Of a DNA stretch of 64,000 nt, positions 11,471-23,900 are shown one piece after another. The DNA comes from Monocercomonoides exilis. Taxonomy: Eukaryota; Preaxostyla; Oxymonadida; Polymastigidae. A model generated the notes under the pieces. The model searched no databases, was not told the origin of the DNA, and worked only from the letters and a program-made list of their open reading frames with translations. The position numbers were made by a program, and so were the translations under genes. Positions within the stretch are counted from its first letter, which is position 1. The number at the start of each line of letters is the position of its first letter. The stretch is taken from assembly GCA_001643675.2 (NCBI GenBank), contig LSRY02000067.1, positions 2,501 to 66,500 of the forward strand. Direction: 5' to 3'.

Positions 11471-12798
11471 TGCGAAAGGTAATTGTCATCTGGCGATATG
11501 AAAATATATTCTGTTTTATCTTTTTTTTTGTGGACAATGCATTGTAATTGGAAGAGGATGTGTTTGAAGAAGTTGAAGAAGTTGTCTGTGAATTTTTAAT
11601 TTAACCAATCAAAATCATGTTGAGTGTTGTTATTGATCCACCAATAATGCAATCCTGTGTCTTGTGGTTGAAGATGGTCTTCAAACTTTTTCAATTTTTG
11701 TCTGTTTAGCTTCAAAATCATTTCGCATTATTTTTCAACCATTTTTTTTTAAGATTTGAATGGTCAGTTCTTTTAAATTTTTGGTTTTTCAGTTCTTTCT
11801 TCTTCGATAATCTCAAGAGTCATCTTGAATGAAGATAAAAGTCGATTTAAAAGATAGCCAATAGAAGACTTCGTGCATGCAAAGATCTTTTTGTCCTTGC
11901 TTTTGGTGCGTATGCTTCGACACGCCGCCTTCAGATGGGAAAGAAGTCTGACCGTTTGCACATTCTGGCTGTGTTGAACAAGGCATGGATTCTATTCATG
12001 CGGTGCATGTCGGATTTTTTTGCATACATTTTTCAGAAAGAAATTGCGAGAAGATGCCTTTCGCTTGAGATTATATCTTTGGATTCAAGCCGTTTTGTAT
12101 TTTTTTTGAAGAATAGCAGATTAAGAGATTTCTTTTGAGCATGTCATCCTTGTCGAATGCCCTCAACAAGCAATAGCATTTGCATCGTGACTTTGTTTCA
12201 TCAGTGTAGTCAAAGATAAATAAAGAATTAAACCAACTCCGTTCGCAAGAACTGCAAAATGTTTGTATTTCATTACCTTTGAGTGAAAATCAAAATAATG
12301 AACCATTTCATTTGACCATATTCTGCTTCAAAGCAAAAATAAGTTCAGCGCATAAAGATTTTATCTTCAAAAAAAGCTCTGATGATTCTTCATTTTTCCA
12401 AACGTGATAAAAACAGTGAAATGAAAAGGGTAGTATCAGCAAATGAGAAATCAAATGCAACATGTACCAAGAAGGGCAAATACATCTCCATGCATTTCGA
12501 CAAATGTCTGATTCAATATATATTATATATATATAATAAACAAATAAATACAAATAAAAACAATCTCAAAATGAAAAATTTAGTCAAAGCAAGAATTTGA
12601 ATGGACTTTGAGATAATAAGTTGTTGTGAAACATCTTGGTCAAGACATCACAGAAACAAAAACAAAAAAGGCACAAAGAATCCAGTGGAGGATAAAATAA
12701 GATGAGTAATTGCTAAAAACGCAAATTTGTCAAAAACGCGTTTTCGCATGGAAAAATTTTCAGGGTATGAAAAAACAGTCAAAGAATACAAAGAGAGG
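11471..12798. other. Intergenic DNA, no supported gene
   Basis: AT-rich. Short frames at 11,773-11,961 (minus) and 11,935-12,138 (plus) have no recognisable features. It includes the region downstream of the TMEM62-like gene. Confidence 0.5.
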
Positions 12799-15700
12799 TT
12801 AAGTTCTCCTTTCTTCCAGAGCTGCCTCCTGATTTCTTTTTAATTCCTTTAGCAATTCACTCTTTTGATTACTTATTTTGTCGCCCTTTCCTAAATTTTT
12901 ACTTGAATCTTCTTCAATGCTACCACTTGAACTACAACTTTGATTATAACTGGAGACTGGTTTATCTTTAACACTATCACCCTTCTTGCACTTTCCTTTC
13001 TTCAATTGCACCTCAAGCGTCGGCCAGCAAAGCCACATTCCCATTGACTTAGAACAGCAGCACTCTCTTGCGTCGTCGCAACAGGGGCAGATACTTTCCA
13101 CCCATACGCCATTCATCCACATCAGAATAAAAGCCACAAAGAACGGGTGCCACAGCAACGCTGGCGACATCCAGAAAGCATGGTGCATGTATGAAATCAC
13201 CAGGAAGAACCCGACGGATCCAATTATATACAAAATAAGTGTGATATAGAAGCACTCACACGAACAGCCTGAGCGCGTTTCTGAAGTCGGTGGAGGAGCA
13301 TATCCATATTCTACCTGAGACCATCCTATCAAAGGCTCTGGATCGTCAGCTTCATCACTCGATTTGCCGTTGTGTGCGGATCCATCCCCCGTTTGTTGTT
13401 CAGCTTCATCTTCATCATTTTCTTTGGCATGTTCATCGTCAGGGATTTCCATTTCTTGAGTTGAATGAGCTTTTTTATCAAGTTTTTGAGTTTCCTCATT
13501 CTTTTTCCTCTTTTGTTTGTTAAAAAAAAGCTCCAAAGGAGAAAGACCAGCATATTCAATTGTCTGCCCTGCTGCTCCTCCCAACGCTCCACCTGCAACA
13601 CACAGCGCAAATAGCCCGATGACAACTCCCTTTCCAGTTTTTGCAACAGCGCAGCCAAGAGCAATTCCCGTAAACAATCCAATGACCATCGATATCACTG
13701 TGGCAATAGCGGTTTGCTTGCCAACGCAAAGCAGGGAGAACAAAGTGAAACCAGCCAATGTGATAACAAATATCGCTGCAAGCGATCCAGGCCAATTTCT
13801 CAGTGAAGCAGAGCTCACAATAATGGCCACAATTAAGCCTATCACTGCTCCAATCCATTCAAAAAATACTTCGCAGTTCTTTTGACTGCATTTCTCTTTC
13901 TCATCATTTCTCTTATTTAGCTTGTTTTCTTCAGTTGTCTGTTGCTCAGAAGCTGCTTCTTTTTCGAATTCCTTCTTCATCAGCTTTTCTCCCACGCTGT
14001 AAGGAGGTTTGCGAGGCGCATATGCAAACAGCGCAAAGAACGGAAGATACACAACAACCATTCCAAGCAACATGTACAGCATCCCAACATCTTCTCCAAC
14101 AAACACAGAAAGTGGTGATTTTGCTTGTTCGATTTCTTTAGAGTTAAGGTCCTCCTTCACTCCCCTTTCAATAAAAGGGAATTGGATATAATTTTTAGGA
14201 GTGAATATTAGTGTTGGCTGATTATCCCACTTTCCTATCAGCTGAGGTCCAACCAGATAGAAAGCAATGCAGTACAGAATAATCACAATAGATCTCCAGA
14301 ACCCAATCTGATAATACGGATAGAACAATCTGATATATCCTTGTGCAAATCTCCTCCAGAATGAAGTTTCTGCAAGAGAAAGTGACGAAACCAGAGGTGC
14401 CTTCATTTTCGCCTCGTCCTTTCTTTCAGCGCTGATCAGCTCGCCTTTCCGAAGGGATCTCGGTCGGAAGAACTCGTACTGCCCATCGCAAGACCCATAG
14501 CCGTTGGATTTGGTGACTCCATATCCACTTGTGTTGGAGGCAATGTTGTAGCGCCACACATCGCAAGAGTAGTTGCATGTTTTGCAGGAATCGCATCCGC
14601 AGCACATGCAGCAAACTTCATCATCAGTGAACCACCTACAACATACAGAGCAAAACCTATCGCAGCAAAAACAGCAGCAGACTGTTGGCTCGTCTTCAAC
14701 TTTTCGCATCATTTCTGGACAGCGATCGCAACAGCAAGTTTCTGATTTTTCCTCTTCTGGTCTCTGCGCATGTTTGAACACAACTGAACGGATGGTATTT
14801 CCAATTATTCTCAGAGACAGTTCTCTGTCATATAACCCCTGTTCAGTTGCTTTTGCTTTTACAGCTTTTTCCACTTCTTTTGCTATTTCCTTTTCAAAAG
14901 CCTTTTTCATCGCTATTTCCATCGCTTTTCCATCTTCCTCTTTTAATTCTTTTTTCAATTTTTCTGTTATTTCTGCACCTTTATCTTTTTTCACTTTTTC
15001 AGCTATTTTCGCTTTCATATGTGAGTTTCCCAGACATAGTGCACAAAGCGGCACAAACCACCCCAGAAAAAGATAGGCAATCATCCCTAATCCAATCATA
15101 TAAAAGAAAAACTGCATCCAGAAAGCTGCATCCAGTACAAGAAAATATCTCCCCATTGAACTAACAGGTCGTGCCGTCATATTCTTCAGTGAGAATAGAT
15201 GCGAATCAAGCTCAATAAATTCACCATCAACTTTTGCGCTAAGTGTGATCCTGTAGAACGGTTGCGTGAATTTACTTGGATCCCACTCAGCAACATACAG
15301 TGGGCTTTCTGTTGGTGCTCCTTCAGGTTTATGCATTTGCACTTCAAAATTCGTTGGGGTCCCATCTTCACAAGTTATACTCACATTCACATCGCTCAAT
15401 TCGTTCTTCCTGGCAAATACCAGTGCGCGAATGTGGGTGGATTCAGCAGCTGCCCAAAACGGTGTTCTCTTAGTTGTCTGCCGTGCATCCATCGGGTTCG
15501 TCACAACACCCCAAGCAAGATACGGTTTATCAGAATTTGCTGTTTTCGATTTAACATTGTTAACTTCCATGTCTTCATTTTCGAGTCGTGCACTCAAATA
15601 AGAGTTAGCTGTTTCGCTCATTTCATTCGACGAAAATGTTATCTCTTCGAATTCTGATCTATCCTCACTTCGATTGTACGCTTTGGCAGCTTCAAGCCCT

Positions 15701-17385
15701 CTTCTCGTCTCCCTTAACGTCTGCTTCTCCTTCTTTTGCTTTTCGTACCTGTCGTATCCCCTCACGAACTCCTCTTCACTCGGCCGGACAAACAAGTACT
15801 TCAGCTCATCAAATCTCCCCACAGTCACATCCAATCGCTCTTGTTCGGGATGGGGATTCAGTTCCTTCCACAGTTTCATCGGGTCTGCCTTCGACTCTTC
15901 CACAAGCAGCGCAATGTCTTCCTCGTCTCCAACAAGATGCACCATTCCGTCCTCCTTCAATTCGGCATGCACGCTCCTGAACACATCAAATTTCACTTTG
16001 TTAAGCGTAAGGTCAAACGGCATCCTTCCTTTGTACCCCTTCGACGCCGCATTCATCACAAACGCTGCAATGTCCGCTTCGCTCGTGTCTGCCCAGTGCC
16101 CTATCCCTTTCGTTTTCTTCAACTCCTCTCGTTTTGAGTTCTTGTCCACGTAGAAGTCGTCAACATAACTTACAATCCCGTGATCCACCGCAATCAGGCG
16201 CAACGCTCGTGATGCTGTAAACGCATCCAGCTCAGCCTCCATAACCTCCCCCTTCCAGATCGGCATGTCCATGTTCCGATAGTGGTGGTGTCCTTCCAAA
16301 AAACCCCAGCAGTTTTTCAGCTCGTTCATTACAAAATCCTTCAAAAACTTTTTCGATTTGGATGTCATCACAAACATCGGGGCGTGCGTGCTCATGAATA
16401 CAACATCAGAGGCTTCGTGCTTAGGCAACTCATCTGAGATGTATTCTTCTCGAGTCTTTGTTTGGTCGCCAAACTTACCCAGATCTCCAAAGTAGTTGAA
16501 TGGGAGAATCATCCCAGGCGAAAGAGTGCTGTCATACATTAGAAATGACACTGTCATCTCTCCAGCCACTTTTCCTGGAAAATCAAAAAAAGTGCCCTCC
16601 GAAGAAACAGAAAACTTCTTCGAATAGACTGTGTCATTTTTAGTTCCGCACGAAGAAAAGTTCGACCAATAATCCTGCTCTGAAAAGAATGTGTAAACCC
16701 CGACGCCTAGTTCATCGATTTAAATGAGAGGAAATGCATATGCAGACATAATGCAGTCGGTTTATGAAAGTAATTTCAGAAAAAACGCTCCGAAATATTG
16801 ATGAAAAAATAAATGAAAATCAAACCATCATGATTTCCTCGAATGTCCAACATTTTATCGCACTTATTGTTTTCGGAGACAAGCGATTCGTTTTCAAGAA
16901 GATTGGAATACCATTTCCATTCATATTCTTCTTGTTTGGTCCCAACAGATGTAGTTGACCTAGAAATTATTACATATTTTCTGTTATAAAAAATTAGCAC
17001 TATAAAGATCTGACAAACATATCTTGTCCATGCGATATATCTCCTGTCAGTAGAAATGCTTTTGGTGAAACAATTTCTTTTGCGTTTTTGATGAATGAAC
17101 TTTTGATATTTCATAAAAAAATATATAAATGTGAATTTTTGCTGAGAAAGTAACTTCATGCCTAAATGAATCAGTAGTGAACCCGTTTTGTCTAAGATGG
17201 ATATCAGATAGTTGGATAAACCACATCAGCCCATCGGTTTGGTCCGCAAGATGAAATGTGCTGTTCTTTCTCGTCTCAAATTTCGACAAATCCAATTTGT
17301 CCAAGTATGCCTGCTTGCCGGAATACCCCCCAAAAAAAACGATAAATGCAACAGCAACCAAAACAATAAGCAATCTTCTCGCCAT
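12799..17385 (-). CDS. TMEM62-like metallophosphoesterase multi-pass membrane protein
   Basis: Four exons are inferred: 17,155-17,385; 17,019-17,099; 16,826-16,959; 12,799-16,706. Together they give about 1,450 residues, roughly twice the length of animal TMEM62. An N-terminal signal-anchor (residues about 5-22) precedes the calcineurin-like phosphoesterase motifs: SDIHL (exon 1), TGDISHG (exon 2), GNHDG (end of exon 3), then STHAPMF and EGHHHY (exon 4). FNYFGDLGKF and LRLIAVDHGIVSYVDDF match the TMEM62 pattern. The C-terminal half has several membrane segments, a Lys/Glu coiled-coil stretch, a dense Cys cluster (about 14,540-14,740) and a second Cys-rich loop (about 13,030-13,110). It is probably a membrane enzyme of the endomembrane system; the substrate is unknown. 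The introns of 59 and 119 bp are phase-consistent. The exon 1-2 junction leaves one base unaccounted for, so that boundary is uncertain. It is the only clearly intact conserved single-copy gene here. Confidence 0.88.
16707..16825 (-). other. Intron in TMEM62-like gene
   Basis: 119 bp, GTTTGATTTT to AACTAG on the minus strand. It joins GNHD-G to VGVYTFF, keeping phase 1. Confidence 0.7.
16960..17018 (-). other. Intron in TMEM62-like gene
   Basis: 59 bp, GTTTGTCAG to TTTCTAG on the minus strand. It joins HGQDM to STTSVGTK in frame. Confidence 0.75.
17100..17154 (-). other. Probable intron in TMEM62-like gene (boundary uncertain)
   Basis: 55 bp if GTTACT..CAAAAG is used. Exon 1 then ends on a full codon, while exon 2 must be read with one leading base, so the true donor or a one-base error remains unresolved. 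Confidence 0.5.
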
Positions 17386-18980
17386 TTATATTGTTTTAGA
17401 TCGTAGTTAACTTAATGCCCATAACATAAATTTCATTTTTCAATACAAATGTGATGAAAATTTTTTCCTTTGGATTTTTGTTCAATCCATAATCTGACAC
17501 TCTTAACAAAAGATGAAGGAAAAGGCATATGCACACTTAACAGCAATTTCTAATTCTTGCATATTTCGTTTGTTTATTGTTTATAAACATCATTTGTTAT
17601 GTTTTGAGTTATCAAAAACATGCGGAAGTTTATAAGGTGAATGCACAAGATACGACCGGTCATAAAATTGTCACATGGTGTAGCTTCGATAATAACATAA
17701 AGTGATCATAAGTTTTTTTCTGCCTATTGTGTGCGGAAAATGTGATATATGTTATTTTCAATTTTGTAGAAAATTCAAAATCCTGTTCAATTTTAAATGA
17801 AATAAATGTGTTTTTTTTAGGGTTTTTATTTGTTTGCTTTTTTTATCACAGTTTTAATGTTAGAGTTTTATCCAAAATCAACTTGTTAGGGAAAAATTCT
17901 GTTGCATAAATTGCTCAATTTTTTGAAATATAAAAATTATTTAACATTTTTCAAAAAAATTATTTATTCAAATTGGGGTCTTGTTAAATTGAATTTGCTC
18001 AAAGCATATTTGAGTGCATTCTTGTAGTATTTCAATTATTAATCTGTTTATTTAAATTATTGTTGAATGTGATTGACGTTTAAAATTTTTGATCAATACC
18101 AATCTTGAAAGAAATAAAAATTTGATTCATTTGAAAATAAAAGTTTCCGCGCAAAGGAAAGACATAATAACTTTTAGAAACGATGATTATGACATCGTTG
18201 TTAACTGACACGAATTTTTATTAACGGTCGTATATTGTGCAATAACCGTTTGTCAGAGTCAAACCTAGCTTATCCTTTTTGAAATCACACTTTCGATAGA
18301 GTTTTGATCAATAATTCAATCTCAATGGGATTGGTATCAAAATTTGTTGATGCGATAGCAATGTGGCTAAATTTTTTTGTAAAGTTCATTTTGTTTTATT
18401 TTCTCATATGGGTGATTTTTTTTGATATCATAAAAAAAGATCAAAAATCGAAAAAATAATATTAATTGTGGTATTTATTGATCTAAGAGAAAATTGATTT
18501 TTTTGCAAGTATTTAACTTTTATTTCTGTTAAATATATTTTTTTTATTTTCATATGCAAAAACCACACCTTTTTTATGTTTAGAGAGAAAATGGAAAATT
18601 TCAGATCAAGTTTTTTTAAAATTTCAAAAAACGAATAAATAAAACTTCAAAATGAAAAAGTCAAGTTTCTCAACTTTCCAAACAGTACTAATTATTGGAA
18701 AATAAAAATAAAAAGATATTGGAAAAGTTAAAAATATGAATAAATTTTTTTATTTTTTTATTTTTTATTATTTTTTTTTTGATATTCAAAAAAAGAAGAC
18801 TGTTCGAAATCTTTTATTAATTCAGTTTCAATATAACAAATTATCCGTTCCAGTCTAGTGATTCAGTCACTGGATGGAATTGTAGAAAAGTAAATATTGC
18901 CAAGAACAACTGAATAAAATTCTTCTATTTCTCTCTCTTCTTCTGATCTTGTAACTTATAGACTTCTCTCTCCATCCTCT
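17386..18980. other. AT-rich intergenic DNA
   Basis: Contains the TMEM62-like promoter region at its left edge and no supported gene. At 18,272-18,410 it holds a diverged copy of a repeat found inverted at 54,590-54,744. Confidence 0.55.
18272..18410 (+). repeat. Diverged AT-rich repeat, copy 1
   Basis: A perfect 21-bp match to the reverse complement of 54,724-54,744 (ATCCTTTTTGAAATCACACTT) is followed by a weaker alignment including TCAATG[A/G]GATT and AAAGTTC[A/C]TTTTGTTTTATTT. Non-coding. Confidence 0.5.
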
Positions 18981-19795
18981 TTGTTCGTCCAAAATTTTCC
19001 ATTATTACTTCTTTTACATTCTCATTCCACATACGCACTTTATCGCTCCTTTATATACAATGGAATTCATTCCATTCATCCTTCGTTTCTTCTTCTCTCT
19101 TCTTTCATTTCTTCATTAATTGCCAACTCCCCTGCCCTCTCCCTCTCCCTCTCCCTCACCAACTGCACCATCTCCAACATCGACTCAGCTCCACGACGCC
19201 AACAGATTCCCACCAATGGCGGGTGCATCTCATTCGCCTCATCTGCCCCTGCCAATTCGTTTTCAGCGAGTGATTCCACCTTCTCCACCTGCTCTGTGAG
19301 CGAGGATACAAATTCTGGAGGAAAAGGCGGTGCTCTTATGATCGAGTTCAACCAAGGCTCACAAGTGTCAGAATCCTCCTTTTCCATCACCAATGCGGTA
19401 TTTTCTGATAACAAGGCCAGTGTCGGAAGAGATATGTATTTTGTGTGTGAATCTCTTGTCGCTTCTGTGAAAGAGCCCTTGGTAACTTTCATGACAAGCA
19501 TCTCTCCGAAAGACAACTCGGTTGTTGGGAATGACAGAACAGAAGCATTCGGTGATTGGAATGTCGATTGTTTATGTTTCTCAACGGGCATACAGTTGAC
19601 AATGAATACGTGGAAAGCATACTTGGCATCAGAGCAATGTATTGTTGGACATCAAAGATGCCCTGCAAGAGGACACAAAATGCGACAGGACTTCTGAAGA
19701 AGGTGCAATAGAATGTTGCGAAGATAAAGACAAAGAAGACAAGGAAGCTGAAGGTGAAGAGGAAGATGCAGTTGAAGCAACAGAATAGTTTTTGT
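18981..19795 (+). pseudogene. Beta-helix surface protein remnant
   Basis: The open frame at 18,981-19,697 contains LTNCTISNI, GGCISFAS, STFSTCSVSEDTNSGGKGGALMI and SITNAVFSDNKASVGRDMYF. Short hydrophobic/Ser/Asn repeats with GGA(L/V) turns are typical of right-handed parallel beta-helix (pectin-lyase-like) surface proteins. It then shifts frame near 19,620-19,690 into an acidic tail (QEDTKCDRTSEEG...) ending at about 19,793. The N-terminal and C-terminal membrane parts are missing. Related pieces are at 48.05 and 56.2-58.0 kb. It would be a cell-surface protein if expressed; here it is truncated and shifted. Confidence 0.6.
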
Positions 19796-19849
19796 GCATA
19801 TAATGCGATAAGAAATTGTAAAAGTTGAAACATGCTATTTCTAATCTTT

Positions 19850-20398
19850 GTCATTTTCTTTCTCTCTCAATTTCTCCTTCTTCTTCTTCTCTTTTGGAGA
19901 GCTCCTGATCCAGCAAAAGAAGAAATTTGCAGAAAGCGTTGAAGGTGGAAGGAGGTTGAGAAGGAGGAGAGAGAAGAAGAAGGATTAGTAGAAGAGAATG
20001 AGGAGGAAGTGAAAGGAATGATGCATCTTCCAATACCCACCTGATGCTAACAGCCGCATCATCAGAGGACGAGACAATGGAGGGGGACTGGGAAATGAAC
20101 GAAGCAAAAGAAAAGGAAGAAGACGAGGAAGAAGACGAGGAAGATGAATGGCACGATAAGATTACTTCGTATATCTTCAAAGGCGAGTATCTTCTTCTAT
20201 CATTCTCTTTTCCTATTCTGTAGCAACCTCTTCTTTCTCAACTTCTTCTTCTTTATCAAACAGCCGAATCATAAATTAATTTCTCAAAAGTGAACAATAA
20301 TTTCTTCAAAGTATCATCTGATTCTGTTGAAAGCGATAGAAGAAAAATGAGCAAAATACTCATTTCTCTGGTTGTTGTATTTTTGTTGATATATTCCC
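19850..20398. other. Low-complexity spacer
   Basis: Purine-rich on the plus strand with GAGGAAGAAGACGAGG-type runs. The Ser-rich minus frame is compositional. Confidence 0.5.
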
Positions 20399-20872
20399 GT
20401 GCTTGAAAAAAGGATGTTCATCGGTGACGCTGCAGAAAACAACTGCAAGACAAGAACCTCAGGAAAACTGCTTATCATCCAACTTATACAGCCATTTTTG
20501 CTTCTGTCTCCACAAGAAGAGAAAGAAGCTCCATTAGAAAAAATATTTGTTTCTGCCTATAACACGCACGAACGGGCAAATCACAAATGTGAAGAATATG
20601 AGCTCAGCGGAGGTTGTTCAAATTGAGTGAAAATGAAGGAAGAGACAACTTTGTTGATTGGGGAGCGGGCTTCAGATGTGATAGTGATTGATTATGATGG
20701 GCTGAATAGAGCGATCTATTCATTGATGTCCCTTCAGCAGGAGGAGGACATCAAAGAAGAAGAACGTTGTGGTGAACTTGAAGACGTAGAAGATCTGTTA
20801 AAGAATGTGATGCGTGATCATTTTGCAGCTTTGGTTGTTGTTGTGATGAAGTCCATGAAAAAGGTGGCATAA
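20399..20872 (+). pseudogene. Unrecognised coding fragment split by one stop
   Basis: Two open frames in the same phase are separated by a single TGA at 20,624-20,626. The second half reads VIVIDYDGLNRAIYSLMSLQ and ELEDVEDLLKNVMRDHFAALVVVV. It looks like real protein interrupted by one nonsense codon. No family is recognised. The copy 2 transposase gene starts 85 bp downstream. Confidence 0.4.
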
Positions 20873-20957
20873 TCTTTTTGAAAAGTCGGAAAACTTTAAT
20901 TGTGATCCCATAAAAGATCAAAAAAAAATATCCCACGATAATTTTATTTTTAGAAAG

Positions 20958-23900
20958 ATGACGTTTTCAGATTTGTCTGAAAGCAGAAAGTCTCAACTAT
21001 GTAAAAAACTTTTTAAATTTCTTCAACATCATTCAAAGAATGAGGAAACATCTTTTCTTCTTTTCTTTTTGTACCATTCAAAAAAAGGAAAAGAAATTCT
21101 TGAATTGCTTAACAATAAATTAAATGGTTATATCAATGTTTTTTTATTGAGTTTCATTTTTTGTTTTCTCTTCTTTTAATTGAATAGATAAAATGGAAAA
21201 CATTCTAATTTACGCTGGTTCATTGTACGATATCTTAGACAAAAAGAATAAAATACTCTTGTTACAAACATTTTTGAGATCATTTTCTTCAACTGAACTT
21301 ATAAAAGCTGGCTGGAATTGTACAGCAAATAACATTTTACACGCTGAGAGAATGTTGAAAAGGCACAATTTGGAAATAACTGCTGCATGCAAACCGAAGA
21401 TACCCAACAGTAAAAAACGTTCGTTTTTTTTTCATTTCTCATTCAAAGCTATATTGAAACATAAGCATTGAGTTTATATGATTTTTATTTATGTGAATGG
21501 TGGTTAAGGAAGAACACAAGTGAAAGTTGCAAAGTTCAAAACATTCAAGAAAAAAGAATCTTTAAAGATTTATCAGATGATGACTTTGAATTCTTAAACT
21601 CAAATCATCATTTATCAACAATTGATCAACAATCATCACCAATTTTATTCAATTTTGAAGATATTCAAGCTCTTTCAAATATACACTCCGTTTCAAAGTT
21701 CAAACTTATCAAAAAAAAGAATTTATCTGAGCACACAAAACAAAATTGTCTTATTCATCAAGATCAACATTATTTTCATAAGGATAGTTTAAATGAAATT
21801 ACAAATAATCATTCATGTATTCAACAAACATCCAGATATCAAGAAAATACAACAAAAGAAAACAATCACATTCTTCGTTCAGATCTTATTCATCCTTTCA
21901 ATCACAAACTATTCTGCTCTGCACATTCTCAAACATTATCATCACCTTTTTCTCATTTTCAGCTCACTCCCACATGCAGCGCAGCATCTCCTTATTCTTT
22001 TGCACCATTTCCTTCGCCTCAGCTCACTCCAGCAAGCACCACGTCTTCGCAGCCTTCTTCTTCACCATTTCCTTCACTGCAGCTAACTCCAGCAAGCACC
22101 ACGTCTTCGCAGCCTTCTTCTTCACCATTTCCTTCACTGCAGCTAACTCCAGCAAGCACCATGTTTTCGCAGCCTTCATCTGCACCATTTCCTTCGCCTC
22201 AGCTCACTCCAGCAAGCACCATGTTTTCGCAGCCTTCTTCTGCACCATTTCCTTCACTGCAGCTAACTCCAGCAAGCACCACGTCTTCGCAGCCTTCATC
22301 TGCACCATTTCCTTCGCCTCAGCTCACTCCAGCAAGCACCATGTTTTCGCAGCCTTCTTCTGCACCATTTCCTTCACTGCAGCTAACTCCAGCAAGCACC
22401 ATGTTTTCGCAGCCTTCATCTGCACCATTTCCTTCACTGCAGCTAACTCCAGCAAGCACCATGTTTTCGCAGCCTTCATCTGCACCATTTCCTTCACTGC
22501 AGCTAACTCCAGCAAGCACCACGTCTTCGCAGCCTTCTTCAACTTTTCCTTTTTATTACGACAGGCATAATAATGAAATTATCAATGAAACTGCCTTGTC
22601 ATCACGCTTCTCAAGTTATGCGATTGATGATTCGTCTTTTAATGATATGTATTTAACGAATTCCAACGATTGCATTTCCGAGTTATCTGATAAGTTTGTT
22701 TTCTAAAATATTAAAACATAAATTAAATAAGTTTTTTTATTTCCTGATTCATTCATATGAATTGATTATTTAAAAGAGAAAAAGTTGTTCAAGAAAATAG
22801 AAAATTATTTGAAAAAGAAATGTGGACAAACAATTCTTTTAAGAATACTGATGAAAGTCTCTGTAAATGGTTTAAAGGAGAAAAGAGGATATTCTTTGGT
22901 TCTAAAGATGAATTATTTAGAAGAATGAAATATGAAATTGATGTTAAAATTTGTAGATCATTATTCTACAGATTGGCAGTTAACATTGAAAAGGCTAAAA
23001 GAAGAACCGATATGTGTAATCTGTGCGTTAGAAAAGAATTTTTGGAAAGAAAAGAAAAAACAAAAATTTTAACAACATCAGAATTGCAAGAAATAGAAAC
23101 ACTTAATGTTCATTTCACTATTCAAAAGTTTCAGCGCAAGAAGTTTAATGAAGAAGTCGAGAATCTTCAAGAGAATGAGTTTTTGGCTTTATTGGATTTT
23201 AAGCAAAATTGGACTTTACCTATCAAACAAACTCAAGAAAGCAGAGATTATTACACAAAAAAAGAAATATCACACCTCTGTGTAATCATTTATCATTTCA
23301 AGAAGAGTGTAAAATTGAAGACTTGTTTCCATTTCATCTCTGAAGTTTTGTCGAAAGATAGCCGGTTTGCTATCGATTGCTTGAAGATTGCTCTTCAAAA
23401 TTTACAATCATTAATAAATAATCATTCACATCTGAAAGTGTGGGCAGACTGCGGCCCACACTTCAGAAACGGCTGCTTTCTACATTTCATGCTTCATCCA
23501 TCCTCAACCCTTCTCAAAACATTTGATACAACCTCGCTTTCCTTTTTCGGAGAAGGTCACGGGAAAAGCGAGGTTGATGGGGAATTTGGAGTCCTTGCGA
23601 GAATCGTTCAAAGATCTCGCAAGGACATCTCCACCCTCAAGGATTTGATCACTTTCTTTCAAAAAGCATTCCCAAAAAATGAAAGAAAGGAGGATAAAAG
23701 ATTGGAGAGATTCATCATCAATTACTCTCCCAGAATCAAGCAAAAGACAAGCTTGAAGCTTGTCGTGAAGGATATAAAAACTTATTTGTGTTGGAGATCC
23801 ACTAAAGCACAAATTGAAGTGACTCCTTTTTTCAATTCTTCCGTGAGTAGATGGAGAAAGATCTCATTTGAAAGCGTTTTTCATTTGAACAAAAAACAAT

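Noticed and set aside
20399-20872. TGA recoding (selenocysteine or reassigned stop)
   Set aside because: Only one TGA, no conserved partner gene, and neighbouring genes use TGA as a normal stop; a nonsense mutation is simpler.
21962-22542. 60-bp repeats considered as a CRISPR-like array
   Set aside because: The units are contiguous with no spacers, are in frame within a spliced gene, and the genome is eukaryotic.
22319-22542. Minus-strand repeat proteins across the same array
   Set aside because: Shadow frames caused by the 60-bp periodicity; the plus-strand frame fits the splice model.
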